From Streptomyces capitiformicae (GTDB lineage: Bacteria > Actinomycetota > Actinomycetes > Streptomycetales > Streptomycetaceae): DNA of 64,000 bases. Each line of letters opens with the position of its first letter. Position 1 is the stretch's first letter. The notes beneath the pieces were generated by a model, which saw nothing but the letters and a program-made list of their open reading frames with translations, made no database searches and had not been told where the DNA came from. Made by a program: the position numbers and the translations under genes. The DNA lies in the NCBI RefSeq assembly GCF_002214185.1, contig NZ_CP022161.1, positions 558,001-622,000 of the forward strand, read 5' to 3'. This document shows positions 9,322-19,361 of this stretch, piece after piece.

Positions 9322-10391
9322 TTCTCGGCCGCCCATCCCGCGTAGAAGAGACCCAATCCGACAATCACACAGATTCCCTGGATGATCCAGAAGCGGACCA
9401 CGACAAGGACCTCGGACCAGCCCTTGAGTTCGAAGTGGTGCTGGAGTGGTGCCATGCGGAAGACGCGCTTGCCGGTGAGGCGGAACGAGCCGACCTGGAT
9501 CACGACCGACATGGTGATGAGGACGAACAGACCGCCCAGGATGGCCAGCAGCAGCTCGGTCCGGGAGCAGATCGCGAGACCCGCGAGCGCACCGCCGAGG
9601 GCCAGCGAACCGGTGTCCCCCATGAAGATCTTCGCCGGCGAGGTGTTCCACCACAGGAAGCCGAGGCAGGCACCCATCAGCGCGGAGGCCACGATCGCCA
9701 GGTCGAGGGGATCTCGTACCTCGTAGCAGGCGGCCGGGTTGGTCAGGGTCTGCGTGTTGGCGCAGGACTCCTGGAACTGCCAGACGCCGATGAAGGTGTA
9801 CGCGCCGAAGACGAGGACCGAGGCGCCGGTGGCGAGGCCGTCGAGACCGTCGGTCAGGTTCACGCCGTTCGACATGGCGAGGATCATGAACAGGGCCCAG
9901 ATCACGAACAGCACGGGGCCGATCGTCCATCCGAAGTCCTGCACGAAGGAGAGCTTGGTGGAGGCCGGCGTCTGGTCGCGGACGTCCGGGAACTGCAGCG
10001 CGAGGACCGCGAAGGCGATGCCGACGATCAGCTGACCGGCCATCTTCGCCTTGGCCCGCAGACCGAGCGAACGACGCTTGACGATCTTGATGTAGTCGTC
10101 GAGGAAGCCGACGAGGCCCATGCCGCCCATCAGGCCGAGCACCAGCAGACCGGAGAAGGTCGGCGTGTAGCCGGTGATCAGCTTGGACAGGAAGTATGCG
10201 GCGATCGTCGCCAGGATGAAGGCGATACCGCCCATGGTCGGCGTACCGCGCTTGCTGGCGTGCTCGCGCGGGCCGTCGTCACGGATGTACTGGCCGTAGC
10301 CCTTGCGGGCGAGCAGCTTGATCAGCAGCGGGGTGCCGACCAGCGTCAGGAAGAGGCCAATGACTCCTGCGAACAGGATCTGCTTCATCAT
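9318..10391 (-). CDS. mraY: Phospho-MurNAc-pentapeptide transferase MraY
   Basis: Makes lipid I by transferring phospho-MurNAc-pentapeptide to undecaprenyl phosphate. The 357-residue protein has about ten membrane segments. The conserved cytoplasmic motifs are visible: GTPTMGG early, [15 protein letters not shown] (catalytic Asp-Asp), [27 protein letters not shown] and [13 protein letters not shown] (histidine loop). Start ATG at 10391 overlaps the murF stop, indicating coupled translation. Confidence 0.97.
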   Translation of the reverse strand: MMKQILFAGVIGLFLTLVGTPLLIKLLARKGYGQYIRDDGPREHASKRGTPTMGGIAFILATIAAYFLSKLITGYTPTFSGLLVLGLMGGMGLVGFLDDYIKIVKRRSLGLRAKAKMAGQLIVGIAFAVLALQFPDVRDQTPASTKLSFVQDFGWTIGPVLFVIWALFMILAMSNGVNLTDGLDGLATGASVLVFGAYTFIGVWQFQESCANTQTLTNPAACYEVRDPLDLAIVASALMGACLGFLWWNTSPAKIFMGDTGSLALGGALAGLAICSRTELLLAILGGLFVLITMSVVIQVGSFRLTGKRVFRMAPLQHHFELKGWSEVLVVVRFWIIQGICVIVGLGLFYAGWAAEK

Positions 10392-11794
10392 CGGGCGGCA
10401 ACCTCACCCTCGATGCCGCTGTCGAGCAGCGCCTGCGCCACGCTCTCGAGCCCGACCGACCGGGACGCCTTCACGAGTACGACGTCTCCCGGGCGCAACT
10501 GACTGCGCAACAGGTCGACCGCCGCCTGTGCGTCGGACACGTGCACCGACTCCTCACCCCACGAACCCTCGTTATATGCGCCCAGTTGCAGCCAGGACGC
10601 TTCCCTGCCCCCGACCGCGACGAGCTTGCCGACATTGAGCCGGACGGCGAGCCGTCCGACCGCGTCGTGCTCGGCGAGCGATTCGTCCCCGAGCTCGGCC
10701 ATCTTGCCGAGCACCGCCCACGTCCGCCGCCCCTTGCCCATGGCTGCCAGCGCGCGCAAAGCGGCCCGCATGGACTCGGGGTTCGCGTTGTAGGCGTCGT
10801 TGACGACCGTCACGCCGTCCGGGCGCTCGGTGACCTCCATACGCCAGCGGGAGAGGGAGCCCGCCTCGGAGAGCGCGGTGGCGATCTCTTCCGCGGACAT
10901 GCCCAGCTCATGGGCGACGGCGGCCGCGGCGAGCGCGTTCGACACGTGGTGCTCACCGTACAGGCGCATGGTCACATCACTTGCACCGGAGGGTGTGTGA
11001 AGCCTGAACACAGGCTGTCCGGCGTCCGTGAGCGTCACGTTCTCGGCACGTACGTCCGCTTCGCCGGACTCGCCGAAGAGGACCACCTTCGCCTTCGTAC
11101 GGGACGCCATGGCGCGTACGAGGGGGTCGTCGGCATTGAGGATCGCGGCGCCGTCTTCCGGAAGTGCCTCGACCAACTCGCCCTTGGCCTGCGCGATCTG
11201 CTCCCGGCCCCCGAACTCGCCGATGTGGGCGGTGCCGACGTTGAGCACCAGGCCGATCTTCGGCGGGGTCAGGTCGGCGAGGTAACGGATGTGGCCGATG
11301 CCACGGGCGCCCATCTCCAGGACGAGGAAACGGGTTTCCTCGGTGGCGCTGAGCGCCGTGAGGGGCAGCCCGATCTCGTTGTTGAGGGAGCCGGGCGTCC
11401 ACACGGTCGGCGCCTTGCGCTGAAGGACCTGCGCGACGAGGTCCTTGGTGCTGGTCTTGCCCGCGGACCCGGTGAGGGCCACGAGGGTCGTGCCGAGCTT
11501 CTGGACGACGTGGCGGGCGAGGGCGCCGAGGGCCGCCTGGACGTCGTCCACGACGATCGCGGGCACGCCGACGGGACGGGACGCCAGCAGCGCCGCCGCG
11601 CCCGCCTCGACGACCGCGGCCGCGAAGTCGTGGCCGTCCACGCGCTCGCCCACGAAGGCGACGAAGAGGCTGCCGGGCTCCACCTCACGGGAGTCCCGGA
11701 CGACCGGTCCGGTGACCTGGACCGACGGATCCGGTATGTCGTGCGTCTGCCCGCCGACGACTTCTGCGATCTCGGCGAGAGAGAGGGCGATCAC
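10388..11794 (-). CDS. murF: UDP-MurNAc-tripeptide:D-Ala-D-Ala ligase MurF
   Basis: Adds D-Ala-D-Ala to the UDP-MurNAc-tripeptide, finishing the cytoplasmic precursor. The N-terminal domain begins [15 protein letters not shown]. The ATP-binding motif [16 protein letters not shown] lies near residue 115, and [15 protein letters not shown] and [11 protein letters not shown] belong to the central and C-terminal domains. The GTG at 11794 lies four bases after the murE stop and gives 468 aa, the usual MurF size. Open frame continues upstream within murE without MurF similarity. Confidence 0.95.
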   Translation of the reverse strand: MIALSLAEIAEVVGGQTHDIPDPSVQVTGPVVRDSREVEPGSLFVAFVGERVDGHDFAAAVVEAGAAALLASRPVGVPAIVVDDVQAALGALARHVVQKLGTTLVALTGSAGKTSTKDLVAQVLQRKAPTVWTPGSLNNEIGLPLTALSATEETRFLVLEMGARGIGHIRYLADLTPPKIGLVLNVGTAHIGEFGGREQIAQAKGELVEALPEDGAAILNADDPLVRAMASRTKAKVVLFGESGEADVRAENVTLTDAGQPVFRLHTPSGASDVTMRLYGEHHVSNALAAAAVAHELGMSAEEIATALSEAGSLSRWRMEVTERPDGVTVVNDAYNANPESMRAALRALAAMGKGRRTWAVLGKMAELGDESLAEHDAVGRLAVRLNVGKLVAVGGREASWLQLGAYNEGSWGEESVHVSDAQAAVDLLRSQLRPGDVVLVKASRSVGLESVAQALLDSGIEGEVAAR

Positions 11795-11798
11795 AAGT

Positions 11799-13319
11799 TC
11801 ATCCCTGGGTCTGCTGGATAGCTTCGCGAAGCACCTGGCGGTCGTCGAAGGGACGGACCACGCCGGCGATGTCCTGGCCCTGCTCGTGGCCCTTGCCCGC
11901 GACCAGCACGGTGTCGCCCGGCTGTGCACGGGCCACGGCCGCGGCGATCGCGGCGGCCCGGTCCTCGAAGAGGACGACCTCACCGCGTTCGTGCGCCGGC
12001 ACGGACGCCGCGCCCCGGAGCATGGTCGCCAGAATGGCGAGGGGGTCCTCGGAGCGGGGGTTGTCCGAGGTCAGTACGGCGGTGTCGGCGAGCCGGGCCA
12101 TCGCGGCGCCCATCGGCGAGCGTTTGGTCCTGTCCCGGTCCCCGCCGCAGCCGAGCACGACGTGCAGCCTGCCCTCGGTGACCTTGCGCAGCGCCCTGAG
12201 GACCGACTCGACGGCGTCCGTCTTGTGCGCGTAGTCGACGACCGCGAGGTACGGCTGCCCGGCGTCCACACGCTCCAGGCGGCCCGGCACACCCGGTACG
12301 GCGGCGACGCCGTCGGCGGCGGTCTGCGGGTCGAGCCCGGCGGTGGCCAGCGCGACGATCGCCGCGAGGGCGTTGGCCACGTTGAAGGGGCCGGGGAGCG
12401 GCGACTTCGCGGTGATCCGCTCCTCCTTCGGGCCGATCACGGTGAACGTCGAGTCCATCGGCCCGACCTGGACGTCCTCGGTGCGCCAGTCGGCGTCGGG
12501 GTGGCCCTCGGCGGAGAAGGTGACGACCGGAACGGAGGCCTCCTTGATGAGCCTGCGACCGTACTCGTCGTCAAAGTTGACTACGCCGAGTCTGCTGCGT
12601 TTCGGCGTGAACAGCTGTGCCTTCGCCTGGAAGTAGTCCTCCATGTCGGAGTGGAACTCCATGTGCTCCGGGCTGAGGTTGTTGAAGACGGCGACGTCGA
12701 ACACGCAGCCGTCGACCCGGCCGAGGACCAGGGCGTGGCTGGAGACCTCCATGACGACCGAGTCGACACCGCGCTCGCGCATGACCGCGAACAGGGCCTG
12801 GAGATCGGTGGCCTCGGGGGTGGTCCGCTCGGACTTGATGCGCTCGTCACCGATGCGCATCTCGACCGTGCCGATGAGGCCGGTGGAACGCACCGTCTTC
12901 AGGCCGCCCTCGACGAGGTAGGCGGTGGTGGTCTTGCCGGAGGTGCCGGTGATGCCGATCTGCAGCAGGTCGCGGCCCGGGCGGCCGTAGATCGTGGCCG
13001 CCAGCTCTCCCATCCGCGCGCGCGGGTCGTCGACGACGAGGACCGGGAGCCCGGTGGCGGCGGCACGCTCGGCCCCGCTCGGGTCGGTGAGGACGGCGAC
13101 GGCGCCGAGGCCGGCCGCCTGGGTCACGAAGTCGGCGCCGTGCAGTCGGGCACCGGGCAGGGCGGCGTACAGGTCGCCCGGGCGGACGGCGCGCGAGTCG
13201 TGGGTGATGCCCGTGACCTCCGCGGCGCTCCCCGACTGCTCGGCACCTGCCTGGTCGGCGAGCTCCGCGAGGGGTGTGGCGGAGACCTGGGCCGGCCTGG
13301 GCGGTCCCGGATATGTCAC
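11799..13319 (-). CDS. murE: UDP-MurNAc-dipeptide:diaminopimelate ligase MurE
   Basis: Adds the third stem residue to UDP-MurNAc-L-Ala-D-Glu; in Streptomyces this residue is LL-diaminopimelate. The ATP site is GITGTSGKTTTAYLVEGG. The diaminopimelate specificity motif DNPRSEDP is present, so the substrate is a DAP isomer and not lysine. The start is placed at a GTG (13319) with AAGGGCG upstream, giving 506 aa. A GTG at 13364 (no ribosome binding site) and longer frames up to 13520 are possible but look like leader sequence. Confidence 0.92.
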   Translation of the reverse strand: MTYPGPPRPAQVSATPLAELADQAGAEQSGSAAEVTGITHDSRAVRPGDLYAALPGARLHGADFVTQAAGLGAVAVLTDPSGAERAAATGLPVLVVDDPRARMGELAATIYGRPGRDLLQIGITGTSGKTTTAYLVEGGLKTVRSTGLIGTVEMRIGDERIKSERTTPEATDLQALFAVMRERGVDSVVMEVSSHALVLGRVDGCVFDVAVFNNLSPEHMEFHSDMEDYFQAKAQLFTPKRSRLGVVNFDDEYGRRLIKEASVPVVTFSAEGHPDADWRTEDVQVGPMDSTFTVIGPKEERITAKSPLPGPFNVANALAAIVALATAGLDPQTAADGVAAVPGVPGRLERVDAGQPYLAVVDYAHKTDAVESVLRALRKVTEGRLHVVLGCGGDRDRTKRSPMGAAMARLADTAVLTSDNPRSEDPLAILATMLRGAASVPAHERGEVVLFEDRAAAIAAAVARAQPGDTVLVAGKGHEQGQDIAGVVRPFDDRQVLREAIQQTQG

Positions 13320-13606
13320 AGGAACGCCCTTCTGGGTGGTTTGGGACTGATCAGCGTGTGGCACGGCCGTGAGCGTACCGGGCGCACCCCTGCCGGAGCT
13401 AAAAGGGAGCCCGCGCGAAGCGCGGTCCGGCAAGGGTGGTGGTGGGTGACGGGTGGGCGAGGGTTTGTGCGAGCGGGCCGGGAGTGCGTGGTTCCCGGAG
13501 TCGGGAGTGATCATGGTCACGAGTCGGTTCCTGGCGGGTTGCGCTGATCAGCGGGTGGATCAGGAGGCGGGCAGGAGGCGGGTCCGGACGTGGGTCGGGA
13601 CGTGGG
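13320..13606 (-). promoter_or_regulatory. ftsI-murE intergenic region with a small hairpin
   Basis: A 287-bp gap splits the dcw cluster into an rsmH-ftsL-ftsI unit and a murE-onward unit. A short GC hairpin, CCGCGC-gaa-GCGCGG, lies at 13411-13425, downstream of ftsI and upstream of murE. It could attenuate read-through, and a separate murE promoter is likely here. No -10/-35 pair is obvious. Confidence 0.4.
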
Positions 13607-15580
13607 TCAGGGACTGAAGGTGACGGGCAGGTTCGCGGGCTTCGCGCCGGTGGGTGGAACCTGGAGGGTCTTCAGGGCGAACTCCATGACCTCCTTGTAG
13701 ATGGGCCCACAGATCTGGCCGCCGAAGTAGTTGCCCTGGGTGGCGTTCTGGATCGCGCAGTAGACGGTGATCCTCGGGTTGTCCGCGGGCGCGAATCCGG
13801 CGAACGACGAGGTGTAACCGCTGTACCTGCCGGTGGCCGGATCCACGCGGTTGGCCGTACCCGTCTTGCCCGCGACCCGGTAGCCGGGGATGCGCGCCTT
13901 GGTGCCGGTGCCCTCTTCGTCGTCCACGACGGACTCCAGCATCCGGGCGAGGGTCTTCGCCGTCTTCTCGCTCACGACCCGTGTCTTCTTGGGCTTCTCG
14001 GCGGGGGTGAAGCGCCCGTCCGGTCCTTTGGTGCCGCGTACGAGCGTGGGCTCCACGCGTACGCCGCCGTTGGCGATCGTCGAGAAGACGGACGCCGCCT
14101 GCATGGCGTTGATGGAGAAGCCCTGCCCGAAGGGAATCGTGTACTGCTGTGAGGTCGACCAGTCGCCGGGCGCGGCGAGGATGCCCTTGGTCTCGCCGGG
14201 GAAGCCGATTCCCGTGTAGCCGCCGATGCCGAACTTGCGCAGGTACGAGTGGAGGATCCGGTTGGACTCCTGCTGCGTCCTGCCGAGCTCGCCGGTGGCG
14301 AGGATGGTGCCGATGTTGCTGGACTTGGCGAGCACGCCGTTGAGCGTCAGATACCAGGTCGGGTGGTTGATGTCGTCCTTGAAGAGCCGGTCGCCGCGGT
14401 GCAGCCGGTTGGGCACGGTGACGTGCGTTTCGGGCGTGGCGACGTCCTCCTCCAGTACGGCGGCCATCGACATGACCTTGGCGGTGGAGCCGGGCTCGTA
14501 GGCGTCCTGGAGGGCCGCGTTGCCCAGGGCGTCCGGGTTCGCCCGTGTGAGGTCGTTGGGGTCGAAGCCGGGCGAGTTGGCCATGGCGAGGATCTCGCCG
14601 GTCCGGGTGTCCTGCACTATCACGTAGCCGCGGTCCGCCCGGGACTTCTCCACCTGCTCGGCGATGGCGTTCTGCGCGGCCCACTGGATGTCGCGGTCGA
14701 TGGTCAGCTCGACGTCGGAGCCGGCCACGGCGGGGGTCTCGGTGGAGCCCGCGGTGGGCACCAGACGGCCGCCGGACTGGGCGTAGCGGATCTTGCCGTT
14801 CTTGCCGGCCAACTGCTTGTTCAGCTGCTGTTCGATGCCGCCGCCGCCCTTGCCCTCGGCGTTGACCCAGCCCAGCAGCCCGGCGGCGAGATCGCCGTTG
14901 GGGTACACGCGCTGGCTGCTGGGTTCCTGGAAGACGCCCGCCAGGACATTGACCGTGCTCTTGTCGTCCCGGGCCTTCTCGACGAGCGCGGACTTCAGGT
15001 CGCTGATCTGGTTCCAGACCTGGGGGGTCTGGCGGCGGGCCAGCAGCACGTAGCGGGTGTTCTCGGTGCGCAGCTTCTGGGCGATCGTCTCCTGGTCCGC
15101 GTCCAGGATCGGCGCGAGGAGCGCGGCTGCCTGCTCGGGCCCGTCGTCGATCTTCAGCTGCTTGCGCGTGAACATCGTCGGGTCGGCGGTGATGTCGTTG
15201 GCGTCGGTGCTGATCGCCAGGGCGACGCCGTTGCGGTCGGTGATCCCGCCGCGCTCGGCGGCCAGGACGCGGCCGACGTACCGGTTCTGGTCGGCCTTGG
15301 CGGCGTACTCGCTCGCGTCGACGGCCTGCACCTGGAGCAGCCGTACGACGAAGGCGATCATCACCAGGGTCAGTGCGAGGCTCACCATGCGCAGGCGAGG
15401 GCGGGGGCTGCCCAGGCGGATGCGCTGGGGCGGCTGCCGGGGGGTGCCCGGGCGGCGTTGCGCGACGGGGCGGGCGCCGGGGCCCGGGCGGCGCTGCTGG
15501 TTGCCAGGGCGTACGGGCCTGGCGGGTCCGGGTACCCGGCGGCGGGGCGGCTGCCTGCCTGAATCGACCACTTCCGTCAC
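13607..15580 (-). CDS. ftsI: Septal class B penicillin-binding protein FtsI (PBP3)
   Basis: Transpeptidase that cross-links septal peptidoglycan as partner of FtsW. The 657-residue protein has a long Arg/Pro-rich cytoplasmic tail (1-62) and a membrane anchor at about 64-84. A class B dimerisation module follows, then a transpeptidase domain with Ser365-x-x-Lys368 (GSTAK), Ser420-x-Asn422 and Lys572-Thr-Gly (AGKTGTAN). The GTG start at 15580 overlaps the ftsL stop as GTGA. The proline/arginine tail is much longer than in E. coli FtsI, a usual actinobacterial trait. Confidence 0.96.
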   Translation of the reverse strand: MTEVVDSGRQPPRRRVPGPARPVRPGNQQRRPGPGARPVAQRRPGTPRQPPQRIRLGSPRPRLRMVSLALTLVMIAFVVRLLQVQAVDASEYAAKADQNRYVGRVLAAERGGITDRNGVALAISTDANDITADPTMFTRKQLKIDDGPEQAAALLAPILDADQETIAQKLRTENTRYVLLARRQTPQVWNQISDLKSALVEKARDDKSTVNVLAGVFQEPSSQRVYPNGDLAAGLLGWVNAEGKGGGGIEQQLNKQLAGKNGKIRYAQSGGRLVPTAGSTETPAVAGSDVELTIDRDIQWAAQNAIAEQVEKSRADRGYVIVQDTRTGEILAMANSPGFDPNDLTRANPDALGNAALQDAYEPGSTAKVMSMAAVLEEDVATPETHVTVPNRLHRGDRLFKDDINHPTWYLTLNGVLAKSSNIGTILATGELGRTQQESNRILHSYLRKFGIGGYTGIGFPGETKGILAAPGDWSTSQQYTIPFGQGFSINAMQAASVFSTIANGGVRVEPTLVRGTKGPDGRFTPAEKPKKTRVVSEKTAKTLARMLESVVDDEEGTGTKARIPGYRVAGKTGTANRVDPATGRYSGYTSSFAGFAPADNPRITVYCAIQNATQGNYFGGQICGPIYKEVMEFALKTLQVPPTGAKPANLPVTFSP

Positions 15581-16149
15581 CTGCCGGGGTTCGTCGAGAG
15601 CGGGGTGGACTGTGCGTACGGGCTGGTGGGTGTGGGGGTGAGGGCCTGCGGGTCCGGCAGCGTCGGCGTAGGCGTCGGGTATTCCGGCAGCGTGGGGGTC
15701 GGTGTGGGGGTCGGGTACTCGGCCGGCCCGGGGTAGAGCACCTCGGGGGAGAGGACGAGGGGCATGCTCGCGACGGCCGGAGTCGCCGTGGCGGGCCCGG
15801 GAACTCCCTTGACGCTGCCGTCGGGGTTCAGGAAGGCCGGGTCGCCGCCGGGCACCATACCCAGCTCGCGGGCGCGGCGCTGAAGGGCCTCGGGGGCGGA
15901 GTAGGCGTCCACGTCCCGCTGGAGCGCCTGTTCCTCGTCGGTGTAGCTCTTCACGTCGTCCTGGAGGTCGTCGAGCTTGAACGACCCTTCGCTGAGCGCG
16001 GAGTTCAGTACGAGGAGGCTGATGAGGCCGCCGCCCAGAAGAAGGACGACAAGGAGGACGAACGGGGTGCGGGCGGCGCGGCCCCGGCCGACGGGCAGGA
16101 GCCGTGCGAGACGAGCGGCCCGACCCCTCAGTTCGGGTTTCCTACTCAC
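15577..16149 (-). CDS. ftsL: FtsL-like septum formation protein
   Basis: Small bitopic divisome protein (190 aa), called FtsL from its position between rsmH and ftsI and its topology. It has a basic cytoplasmic head, one membrane segment at about residues 30-50, and a short coiled-coil region at about 55-95 (KLDDLQDDVKSYTDEEQALQ). A Pro/Thr-rich extracellular tail contains repeated PTPTLPEYPTPTPT motifs. The sequence of the family is poorly conserved, so context carries most of the call. The start is a GTG at 16149, and the stop overlaps ftsI. Confidence 0.88.
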   Translation of the reverse strand: MSRKPELRGRAARLARLLPVGRGRAARTPFVLLVVLLLGGGLISLLVLNSALSEGSFKLDDLQDDVKSYTDEEQALQRDVDAYSAPEALQRRARELGMVPGGDPAFLNPDGSVKGVPGPATATPAVASMPLVLSPEVLYPGPAEYPTPTPTPTLPEYPTPTPTLPDPQALTPTPTSPYAQSTPLSTNPGR

Positions 16150-16179
16150 GCACCCTCCCGGCGAGTTCGCTTTTCGGAC

Positions 16180-17142
16180 TCACTCCTTGTCCCACTCCTC
16201 CCGGATGCGCTCCGCCCCGCGCAGCCGAGCGGGGGCCGCGCGCCGGTTCTCGGCGACCTCTTCCTCGGTGGGAAGTTCGGCACCGCGGGTGAGGAGCTTG
16301 AGCCGCGGCTGGTAGCGCTCGGGGACGACGGGCAGTCCGGGGGGCGCGGTGGTGGCGGCGCCCGCCGCGAACACCTGCTTGACGAGGCGGTCTTCGAGCG
16401 AGTGGTACGACAGCACGGCGATCCGGCCGCCGACCGCGAGAGCCTTCACCGCGGCGGGGATCGCCCGCTCCAGGACGGCGAGTTCACCGTTGACCTCGAT
16501 GCGCAGCGCCTGGAAGGTGCGCTTGGCGGGGTTGCCGCCGGTGCGCTTGGCCGCCTGCGGCAGGGAGTCACGGATCAGTTCGACGAGCCGCGCGCTGTTG
16601 CTGAAGGGCTCCTTCTCGCGTTCGCGCACGATCGCGGACACGATCCGCTTGGCCTGCTTCTCCTCGCCGTACGCCCTGAGGATCCGGACGAGTTCTCCCG
16701 CCGGGTAGGTGTTGAGGACCTCGGCCGCCCTGATGCCGGTCGTCTGGTCCATGCGCATGTCGAGGGGGGCGTCTCGGGCGTACGCGAAACCGCGGTCGGC
16801 CTCGTCGAGTTGCATGGAGGAGACGCCGAGGTCGAACAGGACGCCCTGGACGCGCGGGAGGCCCAGGCGGTCGAGCACGTCGGGGAGTTCGTCGTAGACG
16901 GCGTGCACCAGCGTGGCGCGCTCACCGAAGGGGGCGAGCCGCTCCCCGGACAGGCGCAGCGCCTCCTTGTCGCGGTCGAGGGCGACGAGACGTGCCTCGG
17001 GGAACCGGGTGAGGAGCGCCTCGCTGTGGCCGCCGAGGCCGAGCGTGCAGTCGACCACGACGGCTCCGGGCTCCGTGAGGGCCGGGGCCAGCATGTCCAG
17101 GCACTGCTGGAGCATGACGGGGACGTGGCGGCTGTTGCTCAA
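16180..17142 (-). CDS. rsmH: 16S rRNA (cytosine-1402-N4) methyltransferase RsmH (MraW)
   Basis: S-adenosylmethionine-dependent enzyme that methylates N4 of C1402 in the 16S rRNA decoding centre. The 320-residue protein begins [17 protein letters not shown] and has the SAM motif [14 protein letters not shown], then [20 protein letters not shown] and the C-terminal motif [14 protein letters not shown]. The start is a TTG (17142) with GAGAGGG at proper spacing; no better start exists upstream. It is the first gene of the dcw cluster, and no mraZ precedes it. Confidence 0.95.
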   Translation of the reverse strand: MSNSRHVPVMLQQCLDMLAPALTEPGAVVVDCTLGLGGHSEALLTRFPEARLVALDRDKEALRLSGERLAPFGERATLVHAVYDELPDVLDRLGLPRVQGVLFDLGVSSMQLDEADRGFAYARDAPLDMRMDQTTGIRAAEVLNTYPAGELVRILRAYGEEKQAKRIVSAIVREREKEPFSNSARLVELIRDSLPQAAKRTGGNPAKRTFQALRIEVNGELAVLERAIPAAVKALAVGGRIAVLSYHSLEDRLVKQVFAAGAATTAPPGLPVVPERYQPRLKLLTRGAELPTEEEVAENRRAAPARLRGAERIREEWDKE

Positions 17143-17469
17143 GGGGCCCTCTCAAGGATCCTGCGCGAGCCGCACGTACGCGCCGCGCACGCGGGGAGAT
17201 GCCGGGCTGTCACCGGGTCTCCTGGGGATTTCAGTCCAGCAGGAGGCCTCGCCTCCCGCTCCGCGTCACTTTAGTCCACGGCCCTTCGCGGTCAATCAAC
17301 CGGCTTGCGCGTCGCGACGCCTTCCCGGAAACGAACACCTGAGCGGGAAGAAATCACCCGTACGGGTTTGATCTTGCGCAATCTCGCCACTCCTGTGGGT
17401 TACCTCACAACAAGCCTCAATGATGTTCTTTGTCCTCTCTCACAAAGGGCCCTCAGCGGCCGTGACCAG
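17143..17469. promoter_or_regulatory. Divergent control region between rsmH (dcw) and the carbonic anhydrase
   Basis: This gap must hold the promoter that drives the dcw cluster leftward. I see a perfect 12-bp palindrome, ACCCGTACGGGT, at 17356-17367, and an unusually AT-rich patch around 17395-17445. No mraZ gene and no typical MraZ box direct repeats are seen. The rightward promoter is annotated separately. Confidence 0.45.
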
Positions 17470-17475
17470 TACCGT
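17470..17475 (+). promoter_or_regulatory. -10 element (TACCGT) for leaderless carbonic anhydrase mRNA
   Basis: A TAnnnT hexamer ends exactly seven bases before the ATG at 17483, and no Shine-Dalgarno sequence lies upstream of that ATG. This is the arrangement expected for a leaderless actinobacterial transcript starting at the A of ATG. Confidence 0.6.
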
Positions 17476-17482
17476 CTTCGTT

Positions 17483-18028
17483 ATGACGACCTCCGCAGCT
17501 GTTCCCACCGGACCCGAAGGCGCCATATCCGACGGCACCGTCACCGACCGTCTCGTCGAAGCGAACGAGCGGTACGCCGCCGCGTTCACCGACCCCGGGA
17601 TGGACGCCCGTCCCGTTCTCCGTGTCGCCGTCGTGGCCTGCATGGACGCCCGACTCGACCTGCACGACGCGCTCGGCCTGGCACTGGGCGACTGCCACAC
17701 GATCCGCAACGCGGGCGGTGTGGTCACCGACGACGTGATCCGCTCCCTCACCATCAGCCAGCGCAAGCTCGGCACCCGCAGCGTGGTGCTCATCCACCAC
17801 ACCGGCTGTGGCCTCGAGTCCCTCACCGAGGACTTCCGCACCGAGCTGGAGCTGGAGGTCGGCCAGCGCCCGGCGTGGGCGGTGGAGTCCTTCCGGGACG
17901 TCGCCCAGGACGTACGGCAGTCCATGCAGCGGGTGCGGACCAACCCGTTCCTGCTCCACACCGACGACGTACGCGGCTTCGTCTTCGATGTGCAGACCGG
18001 CCTGCTGCGGGAGATCCTCCCGGGCTGA
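17483..18028 (+). CDS. Beta-class carbonic anhydrase
   Basis: Hydrates CO2 to bicarbonate, supplying biosynthetic carboxylases. Zinc ligands and the catalytic dyad of beta carbonic anhydrases are visible: Cys53-x-Asp55-x-Arg57 (VACMDARLD), then His106-x-x-Cys109 (IHHTGCG). RNAGGVVTDDVIRSL matches the family. From the ATG at 17483 the protein has 181 residues; the in-frame ATG at 17420 would add 21 residues lacking similarity and lacking a ribosome site. I prefer 17483 because of the -10 element seven bases upstream. The gene is alone, divergent from the dcw cluster. Confidence 0.9.
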   Translation: MTTSAAVPTGPEGAISDGTVTDRLVEANERYAAAFTDPGMDARPVLRVAVVACMDARLDLHDALGLALGDCHTIRNAGGVVTDDVIRSLTISQRKLGTRSVVLIHHTGCGLESLTEDFRTELELEVGQRPAWAVESFRDVAQDVRQSMQRVRTNPFLLHTDDVRGFVFDVQTGLLREILPG

Positions 18029-18317
18029 GCGGTGTCGAAGCGGCCCACCCGGGCGGCCCTCTACCGCCCCGGCGGGTTCTCCGCAGCCCCTGAAACCTGT
18101 CAATTCCCTGGCACTCTGGCACTCAAAGGCCGTAAGCCCTGACATATCGCTGTCAGTTATCCACAGGCGAGTGACACGAATCGGTAACGGCAGCAAGAAT
18201 GACGGGTATGACGTCACGTCGAACCAGCACTGTTCGCGTGGTGTCCGTGTTTCGGGGTGGGCCGGTCCGCATCGCAGAGCGTCGGCCTGGAAGAAAGAAC
18301 GGGCCGAGGAGGGCCGG

Positions 18318-19361
18318 GTGACGACCTATGACGATCGAGCGAGCCTCACTGATCTGACCAGCACTGTGGAGCGAGTCCGCAGTTCGGTCGAAGGAGTGAT
18401 CGAAGGCAAGCCTGAGGTCGTACGGCTTTCGCTGACAGTGCTGCTCGCCGAGGGACATCTTCTGATCGAAGACGTACCCGGCGTCGGCAAGACCATGCTG
18501 GCCAAAGCGCTGGCGAAGTCCATCGACTGCTCGGTGCGACGCATCCAGTTCACGCCGGACCTGCTGCCGTCGGACATCACGGGCGTGTCCATCTGGGACC
18601 AGCAGCGCAAGGAGTTCGAGTTCAAGCCGGGCGCGATCTTCTCGCAGATCGTGATCGGCGACGAGATCAACCGCGCCTCGCCGAAGACGCAGTCCGCGCT
18701 TCTGGAGTCCCTGGAGGAGCGCCAGGTCACGATCGACGGGCAGACGTACGAGCTGCCGAGCCCGTTCATGGTGGTGGCCACGCAGAACCCGGTCGAGATG
18801 GAGGGCACGTACCCGCTGCCCGAGGCCCAGCGCGACCGCTTCATGGCCCGGGTCTCCGTCGGCTACCCCAGCCCGGAGGCAGAACTGCAGATGCTCGACG
18901 TCCACGGCGGCGTCTCCCCGCTGGAGGACATGCAGCCGGTGGCGCACGCGCACGACATCGTGAAGCTGATCGAGGCGGTCCGCGGCGTGCACGTCGCGGA
19001 AACGGTCCGGCGATACGCGGTGGACCTGGTCGGCGCCACGCGCACCCACCCCGACCTCAGACTCGGCGCCTCTCCGCGTGCCACGCTGCACCTGCTGCGC
19101 GCGGCGAGGGCGACCGCCGCCCTCAGCGGCCGGGAGTACGCGCTGCCGGACGACGTCCAGTCGCTCGCCGTGGCCATCCTCGCCCACCGGCTGCTGCCCA
19201 CCGCGCAGGCCCAGCTGAACCGCCGGACACCGGAGCAGGTCGTCCAGGAGATCCTCCAGCGCACGCCTGTGCCGCAGCAGGCGCCCCCGCAGAGCGGATA
19301 CGCGGGCATGGGCCACGCCACGCCCGCGTATCCGCAGCAGCCGCCGCGGAGGCTTGGATGA
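18318..19361 (+). CDS. MoxR-family AAA+ ATPase
   Basis: AAA+ chaperone-like ATPase (347 aa) of the MoxR class, members of which help to mature or activate protein complexes together with a DUF58 partner. The Walker A site is EDVPGVGKTMLAKAL near residue 50, Walker B is VIGDEINRASPKTQSALLE, and the sensor region is VVATQNPVEMEGTYPLPEAQ. The GTG at 18318 is preceded by GAGGAGGG. The stop overlaps the DUF58 gene as ATGA, giving a tight three-gene operon with the transglutaminase-like protein. Confidence 0.94.
   Translation: MTTYDDRASLTDLTSTVERVRSSVEGVIEGKPEVVRLSLTVLLAEGHLLIEDVPGVGKTMLAKALAKSIDCSVRRIQFTPDLLPSDITGVSIWDQQRKEFEFKPGAIFSQIVIGDEINRASPKTQSALLESLEERQVTIDGQTYELPSPFMVVATQNPVEMEGTYPLPEAQRDRFMARVSVGYPSPEAELQMLDVHGGVSPLEDMQPVAHAHDIVKLIEAVRGVHVAETVRRYAVDLVGATRTHPDLRLGASPRATLHLLRAARATAALSGREYALPDDVQSLAVAILAHRLLPTAQAQLNRRTPEQVVQEILQRTPVPQQAPPQSGYAGMGHATPAYPQQPPRRLG

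Noticed and set aside
15373..17274. 633-codon frame antisense to rsmH, ftsL and the start of ftsI
   Set aside because: Mirror frame of conserved genes, with no domain.
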